Source: Actinomycetota bacterium
GTDB taxonomy: Bacteria; Actinomycetota; Humimicrobiia; Humimicrobiales; Humimicrobiaceae
DNA: 10,275 nt
NCBI GenBank assembly: GCA_028695395.1
Contig: JAQVJB010000069.1
Location: 1 to 10,275, forward strand
Reading direction: 5' to 3'
A program made the translations under genes and the position numbers. The notes below the pieces were generated by a model. It was not told the DNA's origin. It saw nothing but the letters and a program-made list of their open reading frames with translations, and made no database searches. Positions 5,151 to 10,275 of this stretch are shown here, piece by piece (positions within the stretch are counted from its first letter, which is position 1; each line of letters begins with the position of its first letter).

Positions 5151-6968
5151 ATGAAAAAACAAATATTAAAAAAATTCTCAGCACTGATTTTTATATCATT
5201 TTTTCTTATTTCTTTCCTGGCATCCTGTCAGCAGATAAATAATATTTTTAATATTTCCAACAAAGCAGATATAGGAGAAGACAAAGGTCTTACAATAAAA
5301 GATTCGAATGAAGATAGTGTTGTGCAGGATGGCAAAATAAGCAGCCAGGTTTTGTCAGATGAAGAAAATTCTTTTACTGAAAAATCAGTTGAAAATAATA
5401 TAAAAGAAATAAGTTACTATATATCCGACCTTATTCCTTTAGAAATCCGCTCCTTGATTTCAGAGGGTATTGATAAAGCCTCTACAAGCATTGAAGAAAT
5501 TAAAATTAAACAAATAGATAATAAAAACGACTTAAAAGATTCTGAATTAAATATTGATTTTAAAATTTACGGAGAAAAAACGGAAAATAAAATAGGCAAC
5601 TATGTCCTTGCCTTTGTGAGCGGTTTCTATAATTGCAATGATAATATAGTTTTTGACGATTTTTTAAAATTATGGAGCGGAAAAGATTCTGCTCTTTTCA
5701 ATATGGATGATTCATCAGAAAACAAGGAAATGATTATTGAAAATGATGTTTATAAAATACTTGTCAAAGTATTCGGGGAGTTTAAGGGTGAGAATCTAAA
5801 GATAGTTTCAAGCCAAAGAGAAGTATCTGATATTCTTTTAAATAATGAAAACGCTTTTTCAATAATCCCTTTTGAAAATATTGATAAAGAATTCAAGGTA
5901 TTCCAGATAGATACTATTTCTGTTTTTAATAAAAAAGGAAATATTGCCAAAGACTATCCGCTGGATATAGATATAACTGCAAGCGGTAATTTCGATGATG
6001 ATTTGGAGAATATTTTAAAAAATTTTAATTCAGGGATAATTACCAATAAAGATGAAGGCAGTTTAACAGCTTTAATGATGACAGGGTGCACTGCACTCGT
6101 AAGGGGCACTGCTTCAAAAATGGAGCAGAAAGGCATTACTTATCCGGGAGAAAAAATTGCAGAAACCCTGAAAAGTGCTGATATTACTCACATAAGCAAT
6201 GAAATTACTTTTGTTGAGGGAAATCCCAGAGACAAAGAGGATATGATTGTCTTCAGCAGTGATCCCAAATATATTGAACTTCTTAGGTATGTGGGCACAG
6301 ATGTTGTAGAACTGACCGGAAATCATATGAATGATTACGGGCCGAAGTGGATGGTTTATACTCTTGAAATGTATGAAAAAGAAGGATGGCAGTTTTTTGC
6401 CGGAGGAAGAAATCTGCAAGAATCATATAAGCCTGCAAAATTTAATGTAAATGGAAATAAAATAGCATTTTTAGGATGTAATCAGTTCGGGCCTGAGTCT
6501 TACTGGGCGACTGAAGATAAAGCCGGAGCAGCTCCGCCTAATTATGATGATTATGAAAAGATAATAGCTGAACTTAAAAAAGATGGTTATATCGTTATAT
6601 TTACATTTGCCCACCAGGAAATTTATGAATACACTCCTTCTTCAGGCCAGATAAAGGATTTTAGAAGAATGGTAGAAGCGGGTGCAGATATTATAAGCGG
6701 AAGCCAGGCTCATCATCCACAGGCAATAGAGTTTTATCGCGATTCCATCATCTTTTATGGTCTTGGAAATCTTTTTTTTGATCAGATGTATAGCACTGAA
6801 GTAAGACAGGGCATGATAGCCAAGCATATTTTTTATAAAGGCAGACATATTAATACCGTTATAATTACTACTATGCTTGAAGACTACTGTCAGCCAAGGC
6901 TGACAGATGATAGTGAAAGGTATGATATACTTTATAATGTTTTTAAAGCTAGTGATTTAAAACAGTAA
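5151..6968 (+). CDS. CapA-superfamily lipoprotein with N-terminal solute-binding-like region, copy 2
   Basis: A tandem paralogue of the preceding gene, 605 residues, with the same architecture. It has a clean lipoprotein signal: MKKQILKK, a hydrophobic core, then LASC with Cys26. An Asp/Glu/Ser-rich linker follows, then a solute-binding-like region (about 80-300; FYNCNDNIVFDDFLKLWSGK and FSIIPFENIDKEFKVFQID), then the CapA-like domain from about residue 308. Metal-site candidates are NEIT with Glu351, GNHMNDYG with His392, SGSQAHHP with His521-His522, and YGLGNLFFDQ. The strand-1 motif is TGC (311-313) rather than GD, and the HWG position reads AHQ (487-489). In one stretch of the catalytic domain (TG to the NEI(S/T)F block) 33 of 44 residues match copy 1 by hand count, while the N-terminal regions have diverged strongly. 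No strong ribosome site precedes the ATG. Substrate unknown; a surface-polymer role is inferred from the family. Confidence 0.86.
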   Translation: MKKQILKKFSALIFISFFLISFLASCQQINNIFNISNKADIGEDKGLTIKDSNEDSVVQDGKISSQVLSDEENSFTEKSVENNIKEISYYISDLIPLEIRSLISEGIDKASTSIEEIKIKQIDNKNDLKDSELNIDFKIYGEKTENKIGNYVLAFVSGFYNCNDNIVFDDFLKLWSGKDSALFNMDDSSENKEMIIENDVYKILVKVFGEFKGENLKIVSSQREVSDILLNNENAFSIIPFENIDKEFKVFQIDTISVFNKKGNIAKDYPLDIDITASGNFDDDLENILKNFNSGIITNKDEGSLTALMMTGCTALVRGTASKMEQKGITYPGEKIAETLKSADITHISNEITFVEGNPRDKEDMIVFSSDPKYIELLRYVGTDVVELTGNHMNDYGPKWMVYTLEMYEKEGWQFFAGGRNLQESYKPAKFNVNGNKIAFLGCNQFGPESYWATEDKAGAAPPNYDDYEKIIAELKKDGYIVIFTFAHQEIYEYTPSSGQIKDFRRMVEAGADIISGSQAHHPQAIEFYRDSIIFYGLGNLFFDQMYSTEVRQGMIAKHIFYKGRHINTVIITTMLEDYCQPRLTDDSERYDILYNVFKASDLKQ

Positions 6969-6997
6969 AAAATAAAAAGGTAACAAAAAATAAGATA

Positions 6998-7792
6998 ATG
7001 ACTAATCTCTTTAATAAAGAGCCGGATGATAAGAAAGATGAAGATAAAAAAGAAAAAAGAGACGACAATCCTGTAAATTCTTTTTTTGAAGATGATTCCG
7101 GCGGTAAAAAGATGTCTTTTATTGATCATCTTGACGAACTAAGGAAGCGTCTTCTTATTGTTATGATAGTCTTTGTTGTTGCTTTTATCGCTTTTTATCC
7201 CTTCCATTCAAAAATACTTGATTTTCTTAAATTATCTTTTTTGGATACGCAGCTTGTTTTTCTTGAAGTAATGGAGCCTTTTCTTGTAAACATAAAGATA
7301 TCGTTTTTTTGTGCAGTTATAGCGGTTTCCCCCTTTCTTGCTTATCAGGTAGCAGTTTTTATTTCACCTGCTTTAACTATAAAGATCAAGAAATATATGA
7401 TTATAATATTAATCCTGTTCTTTTTTCTTTTTGCTGCAGGTTTTTATTTTGGTTATAAATTATTGATACCTTCAGCTATGAAATGGCTTTTAAGCCAGGG
7501 GGCAAATCTTGAGCCGACAATAAGCGTAAGCAGATATGTAAGTTTTGTAGGGTGGTTTCTTGTAGGGGCAGGGATAGCATTTGAGATCCCACTTGTACTG
7601 TTATTTCTTATCAAAGCAGGAGTTTTAAAAATAGCCACTTTAAGAAGGCAGTGGAGAATAGTTTATATTGTTATTCTTTTACTGAGTGCGATTATTACTC
7701 CTGACTGGAGTCCTGTAACGATGGCAGTTCTTGCTGTTCCGATGATTTTGCTTTATGAATTATCACTGCTGCTTGCAAAAATTTTTAAATGA
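6998..7792 (+). CDS. tatC: Twin-arginine translocase subunit TatC
   Basis: TatC is the polytopic receptor of the Tat pathway; it binds twin-arginine signal peptides and, with TatA-type subunits, moves folded proteins across the cytoplasmic membrane. Visible hallmarks are FIDHLDELRKRL (residues 41-52), with the signal-peptide-binding Glu region just before the first helix; six hydrophobic segments; AGIAFEIPLVL with Glu196 matching the conserved FE in the fourth helix; and AIITPDWSP, the family's TPPD-type loop; then a PMILLYE block (residues 248-254). The protein has a 38-residue N-terminal extension, extremely rich in Lys, Asp and Glu, before the usual start of the family. An internal ATG at 7112, with GGCGG 7 bases upstream, would give a standard 226-residue TatC. 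I keep 6998 because the extension is continuous and coding-like, but its own ribosome site is weak (AAAAGG, 17 bases away). tatA follows after 94 bases. Confidence 0.95.
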   Translation: MTNLFNKEPDDKKDEDKKEKRDDNPVNSFFEDDSGGKKMSFIDHLDELRKRLLIVMIVFVVAFIAFYPFHSKILDFLKLSFLDTQLVFLEVMEPFLVNIKISFFCAVIAVSPFLAYQVAVFISPALTIKIKKYMIIILILFFFLFAAGFYFGYKLLIPSAMKWLLSQGANLEPTISVSRYVSFVGWFLVGAGIAFEIPLVLLFLIKAGVLKIATLRRQWRIVYIVILLLSAIITPDWSPVTMAVLAVPMILLYELSLLLAKIFK

Positions 7793-7886
7793 TTGCTTTT
7801 TAATATATAATATATTAACTTTCTTTATAGAGATAAAAAAATATTTTTTAAAATTTAAAATATTTAAATTAAAAGGGGTGCTTTAA

Positions 7887-8096
7887 ATGTTTGGATTAGG
7901 CTGGCAGGAGTTATTGATAATTCTAATAATTGCCCTTATCATATTCGGCCCCAGAAAATTACCTGAGATAGGTAAGTCCCTTGGCCAGGCAATTAATGGT
8001 TTCAAGGAAAGCACTAAAAAAGCTTCCGAGGAAGTTAAAAAGGAAGTTGCCGATATTGAGAAAACTGTTAATAATGATAGCAATCCAAAAGCATAG
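7887..8096 (+). CDS. tatA: Twin-arginine translocase subunit TatA/TatE
   Basis: A 69-residue TatA-family protein, the pore-forming or membrane-weakening component that oligomerises when cargo-loaded TatC recruits it. The family signature is clear: a short N-terminal membrane helix (GWQELLIILIIALIIF, residues 5-20), the FGPRKLPEIG hinge (residues 20-29) and an amphipathic helix (KSLGQAINGFKEST), then a charged Lys/Glu tail. AAGGGGTG (7873-7880), 6 bases before the ATG, is a good ribosome binding site. It lies after tatC in the same direction. No tatB-like gene is visible, which fits a minimal TatAC system as in many Gram-positive lineages, although another copy could lie elsewhere. Its stop codon is only 4 bases from that of the converging MEMO-AMMECR1 gene. 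Confidence 0.95.
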   Translation: MFGLGWQELLIILIIALIIFGPRKLPEIGKSLGQAINGFKESTKKASEEVKKEVADIEKTVNNDSNPKA

Positions 8097-8100
8097 GTAT

Positions 8101-9576
8101 TTATTTTCTGAATTCTTCCTCATTAAATATTGTTGCTGAAAAAATATATATTTCACAATTCTTCTCTTTCCAGCAGGATTCCGCCAAGCCGGCTTTTCTG
8201 CATGTCTGTTTAAGAAATTCTATTTTGTCCCAGTTATAGTCTGTTGCAACCTGTGGAAGAAGAAGGCCCTGATAAAAGCCCTTTTTAATAAAAAGACCAT
8301 GCTTGCCGACTTCAATCCTATCTATGTCATTTATAAGTAAAAATGGTGACAGGACAGATATCTCTATTTCAATTTCATCCAGTTCGTTTTTATTGACTGG
8401 ATAAAATCTCGGATCGTTTAATGCAGCTTCAGCTGCCATCGTTTTGACTGTTTCCCACAAAGGTATTGAAGCTTTTATGTTTCCTATGCATCCCCTCAGA
8501 TTCCCAGATAATGTCAGGGTTACAAAAGCCCCACATTTTTCATTAAGTGCAGAGTCATTTATTGGGGATAATTCAATGTCTGTTTTTAATACAGAAGAGA
8601 CAATTGATTTCCTTGCAATCTCCAGTAAAATCTTTTTCTGTTCATCGCTAAGTTCCATGCTGGATAATTTGTTTGCTTCATCTTTATTTGTTGTTTTTTC
8701 TTCGCTATTGGCACCATTATCTGAATCGGCTGATAAAGGGTTGCGGTTCTCGGCAAAAATAGCTGCAGAGAGGTAACCTACTACTGCCTGCCTTTCACCA
8801 GAAACATCGCCTGAATTCTGGTATTTTAAAATAACGGCCTTATTTGCTCCCATTTTCTTTGCAGCAATCATTGCAGCCACTACCGGTCCTCCGCCGCACA
8901 TCTCAATGTCATTGTTTAAAAACTCATTTTCAAGATTATCAATATCGAATTTGGAAACAAGCTCTTCAACCTTTTTATCAAGCAAGACGGCTTCTCCATA
9001 CTTGTGATAATGTGAAAGATCTGTTGAAGCTACTACAAGAATATTCTGATTTGCAAAAGTTTCGCCGATTGCTTTTCCGATACATTCAATGTTCCTTTTA
9101 TCCTGAGCCCCAATCACTACGGGGATGAATTTAAATTCATCATAAATGTACTGTAGAAAAGGCAATTGGACTTCTATACTATGTTCATTATAGTGGCCAT
9201 GTTCAGATAATTTTATATTTTTATCATAATCTGCAAGTTGCTGACATCTTTCTTTATCAATGCTGATTTTACCAAGAGGAGTATTATATGCATCTCCATC
9301 ATATATAGATATAAAGTCAAAATATTCCGAATGAGAAGGTGCGATTATTATAATGCTGTCATATTTTTTATCTTCTATTTGTTTATAAGAAAATGCAGCT
9401 ACCTGACCTGAATAAATATATCCGGCATGAGGGCATATTATAGCTTTGATATTTTTAAGATTATAGTTTTCTGCGTTTTTAAGAAAATCTTCTATTTGCA
9501 GTCTGAGTACATAAGGATCATTTGAATAAAAAGATCCTGCAACTATGCTGTCTCTTATTTTTTCATATCTGTTCAT
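8101..9576 (-). CDS. MEMO-AMMECR1 fusion protein (AmmeMemoRadiSam system proteins B and A)
   Basis: A 491-residue two-domain protein. Residues about 1-275 are a MEMO domain, related to class III extradiol dioxygenases, with family metal-site candidates: CPHAGYIYSG (His50), APSHSEYF (His82), EHSIEVQLPFL (His132), STDLSHY and MCGGGP (Cys227). A Ser/Asn/Glu-rich linker (about 276-305) leads to an AMMECR1 domain (about 310-480), with LRGCIG at 360-365, ALNDPRFYPV, IEISVLSP and GLLLPQVATDY. In prokaryotes the two families occur fused or adjacent, often with a radical SAM protein, as the predicted AmmeMemoRadiSam modification system; the chemistry is unresolved. No radical SAM partner is in the window. 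The ATG is preceded by GGAGGGA (9581-9587 on the plus strand) with a 4-base spacer, so the start is well supported. It converges on tatA. Confidence 0.94.
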   Translation of the reverse strand: MNRYEKIRDSIVAGSFYSNDPYVLRLQIEDFLKNAENYNLKNIKAIICPHAGYIYSGQVAAFSYKQIEDKKYDSIIIIAPSHSEYFDFISIYDGDAYNTPLGKISIDKERCQQLADYDKNIKLSEHGHYNEHSIEVQLPFLQYIYDEFKFIPVVIGAQDKRNIECIGKAIGETFANQNILVVASTDLSHYHKYGEAVLLDKKVEELVSKFDIDNLENEFLNNDIEMCGGGPVVAAMIAAKKMGANKAVILKYQNSGDVSGERQAVVGYLSAAIFAENRNPLSADSDNGANSEEKTTNKDEANKLSSMELSDEQKKILLEIARKSIVSSVLKTDIELSPINDSALNEKCGAFVTLTLSGNLRGCIGNIKASIPLWETVKTMAAEAALNDPRFYPVNKNELDEIEIEISVLSPFLLINDIDRIEVGKHGLFIKKGFYQGLLLPQVATDYNWDKIEFLKQTCRKAGLAESCWKEKNCEIYIFSATIFNEEEFRK

Positions 9577-9622
9577 TTTATCCCTCCGGTGAGGATTTAT
9601 TGATAGTAGTTAATGTATAACC

Positions 9623-9689
9623 TGTAAGATAAATTATAATATGTAAAATAAATTATGCTTTTATAATTTTATAATTCCATTATCTTACA
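9623..9689. repeat. Inverted repeat upstream of the MEMO-AMMECR1 gene
   Basis: TGTAAGATAA (9623-9632) and TTATCTTACA (9680-9689) are perfect 10-base complements, 47 bases apart. Inner A/T blocks (ATTATAA at 9634-9640 with TTATAAT at 9661-9667) could extend the pairing. It lies 47-113 bases upstream of the minus-strand start, where promoter or operator sites are expected. It may be a split operator or a leader hairpin; base composition makes the inner part weak evidence. Confidence 0.4.
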
Positions 9690-9759
9690 ATTTAATTTTA
9701 ATCATATTTTTTATAATTATAAAAAAATAAAATTAAAAAAACTAATCTCTGGATTATTG

Positions 9760-9771
9760 ATTCTGCAGAAT
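9760..9771. repeat. 12-base perfect palindrome ATTCTGCAGAAT
   Basis: This uninterrupted 12-base palindrome lies 65 bases upstream of the -35 element of the tRNA promoter. It stands out against the A/T background because of its TGCA core, and could be a regulator binding site. No family is recognised. Confidence 0.3.
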
Positions 9772-9836
9772 GAATTTATCAGAAAAACGATGATTTAGCA
9801 TTTCGGATATCTTCCGTATGCACAGGTAATTTATTC

Positions 9837-9865
9837 TTGACAATATAGCTTCAGATTAAGATAAT
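9837..9865 (+). promoter_or_regulatory. Sigma-70 promoter of the tRNA cluster
   Basis: A consensus TTGACA -35 (9837-9842) and a GATAAT -10 (9860-9865), one base from TATAAT, are separated by the optimal 17 bases. The start point is expected near 9872, about 34 bases before the first tRNA. This is the strongest promoter match in the window, as expected for stable-RNA genes. Confidence 0.82.
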
Positions 9866-9905
9866 ATTTAAGCACTTTGAATTGGAAAGAGTTTTTTCAT
9901 ATTTT

Positions 9906-9981
9906 GCTGGTGTAGCTCAATTGGTAGAGCAGCTGATTTGTAATCAGCAGGTTGGAGGTTCAAGTCCCCTCGCCAGCTCCA
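9906..9981 (+). tRNA. tRNA-Thr (anticodon UGU)
   Basis: 76 bases including an encoded CCA. The acceptor stem GCTGGTG/CGCCAGC has one G-U pair. The D arm (GCTC...GAGC), the anticodon stem GCTGA/TCAGC with loop TTTGTAA (anticodon TGT), and the T loop TTCAAGT are all in place. The T stem GGAGG/CCCCT contains an A-C mismatch and a G-U pair, tolerable but notable. It reads ACA and, by wobble, other Thr codons. It is only 4 bases from the next tRNA, so the two are surely co-transcribed. Confidence 0.96.
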
Positions 9982-9985
9982 TTGT

Positions 9986-10071
<86 letters not shown>

Positions 10072-10177
10072 TTTTATTTGTAGGGCTGTTTTATTTTTAA
10101 AAAAATAATAAATAGGATTACTGATAAAAATTCAGGGAAAAACATATTTCTAAAATCTTCATTTAAAAAATTTTAAA

Positions 10178-10253
10178 GCCCACGTAGCTCAGTTGGTAGA
10201 GCATTTCCTTGGTAAGGAAAAGGTCACCGGTTCAATTCCGGTCGCGGGCTCCA
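10178..10253 (+). tRNA. tRNA-Thr (anticodon GGU)
   Basis: 76 bases including an encoded CCA. The anticodon stem TTTCC/GGAAA encloses TTGGTAA (anticodon GGT); the T arm ACCGG-TTCAATT-CCGGT and the D stem GCTC/GAGC are perfect. The acceptor stem GCCCACG/CGCGGGC has an A-C mismatch at the fifth pair. It reads ACU and ACC. A 106-base AT-rich gap without any tRNA separates it from tRNA-Tyr. It has no clear promoter of its own, so read-through from the promoter at 9837 is likely. Confidence 0.96.
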
Positions 10254-10267
10254 TATAAAGAATTTTT

Positions 10268-10273
10268 AGGGGA
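10268..10273 (+). promoter_or_regulatory. Possible ribosome binding site of a gene beyond the right edge
   Basis: AGGGGA sits two bases from the window end, 14 bases after tRNA-Thr(GGU). In many bacteria this tRNA cluster is followed directly by tuf or by rpmG-secE-nusG, so a plus-strand gene beginning just outside is likely. No coding sequence is visible. Confidence 0.35.
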
Positions 10274-10275
10274 CG

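Larger units (their letters stand above)
9577..9905. other. Non-coding region between the MEMO-AMMECR1 gene and the tRNA cluster
   Basis: These 329 bases contain no credible protein gene. Near the left end is the MEMO-AMMECR1 ribosome binding site (9581-9587, minus strand). Next come a long AT-rich dyad (9623-9689), an A/T tract (about 9690-9750), a 12-base palindrome (9760-9771), a small CGGA/TCCG dyad (9804-9816), and the tRNA promoter (9837-9865). Divergent promoters for the minus-strand gene and the tRNAs must both lie here. Confidence 0.8.

Noticed and set aside
3210..6968. CapA-like proteins as Tat substrates because tatC and tatA follow
   Set aside because: Neither signal peptide contains a twin-arginine motif; both look like Sec lipoprotein signals.
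7801..7865. AT-only palindromes between tatC and tatA (TAATATATAATATATTA at 7801-7817; AAATATTTT/AAAATATTT at 7839-7865)
   Set aside because: The stems contain no G or C and the region is low complexity, so chance symmetry is likely. There is no terminator-like GC stem, and tatC and tatA are expected to be co-expressed.
8444..9128. Plus-strand open frames opposite the MEMO-AMMECR1 gene
   Set aside because: They are antisense shadows of strongly conserved domains, with no start signals or recognisable motifs.
10072..10177. A glycine tRNA or tRNA remnant in the gap before tRNA-Thr(GGU)
   Set aside because: No TTCRANY-type T arm, D arm or acceptor complement is present; the gap is plain AT-rich spacer.

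Overview
This is a low-GC (about one-third G+C by eye) bacterial chromosome segment with Shine-Dalgarno-led genes and CCA-encoding tRNAs. It has no mobile elements, CRISPR arrays or phage genes. The gene set is a ParA-type ATPase, two bactofilins, a UPF0280/ApbE-like protein, two large CapA-like lipoproteins, TatC, TatA, a MEMO-AMMECR1 fusion and a Thr-Tyr-Thr tRNA cluster. It would fit a deep-branching, probably anaerobic or subsurface AT-rich lineage, such as the low-GC actinobacterial or Atribacterota-like groups. That placement is an inference from CapA subfamily, gene content and composition, and is weakly supported.

Layout. Bases 1-702 hold the 3' part of a ParA/Soj-like ATPase gene that runs off the left edge. 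A bactofilin gene (816-1343, +), a two-helix membrane protein (1484-1702, +) and an overlapping UPF0280 gene (1689-2456, +) follow. A second bactofilin lies on the minus strand (2499-2996). After a 213-base AT-rich divergent intergenic region come tandem paralogous CapA-superfamily lipoproteins (3210-5108 and 5151-6968, +), then tatC (6998-7792, +) and tatA (7887-8096, +). Tail-to-tail with tatA, only 4 bases away, is a minus-strand gene for a MEMO domain fused to an AMMECR1 domain (8101-9576). A 329-base non-coding stretch contains a near-consensus sigma-70 promoter that drives tRNA-Thr(UGU) and tRNA-Tyr(GUA). tRNA-Thr(GGU) follows, and the window ends in what may be the ribosome binding site of the next gene, by synteny perhaps an elongation or transcription factor gene.

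How the parts may work together. The left third looks like a cytoskeleton and cell-organisation module: a ParA ATPase beside bactofilin scaffolds, a pairing known from polar bactofilin systems such as BacNOP-ParABS of Myxococcus. The middle looks like a cell-surface module: two lipid-anchored proteins, each with a solute-binding-protein-like N-terminal region joined to a divergent CapA-type catalytic fold. TatC and TatA make a minimal twin-arginine export system, but neither CapA signal peptide has a twin-arginine motif, so the adjacency does not imply that CapA is its cargo.

The most interesting points are the duplicated CapA lipoproteins with an extra N-terminal domain, altered metal-site motifs and swapped cysteines; a 9-base motif shared just upstream of both bactofilin genes; and the ParA-bactofilin neighbourhood.
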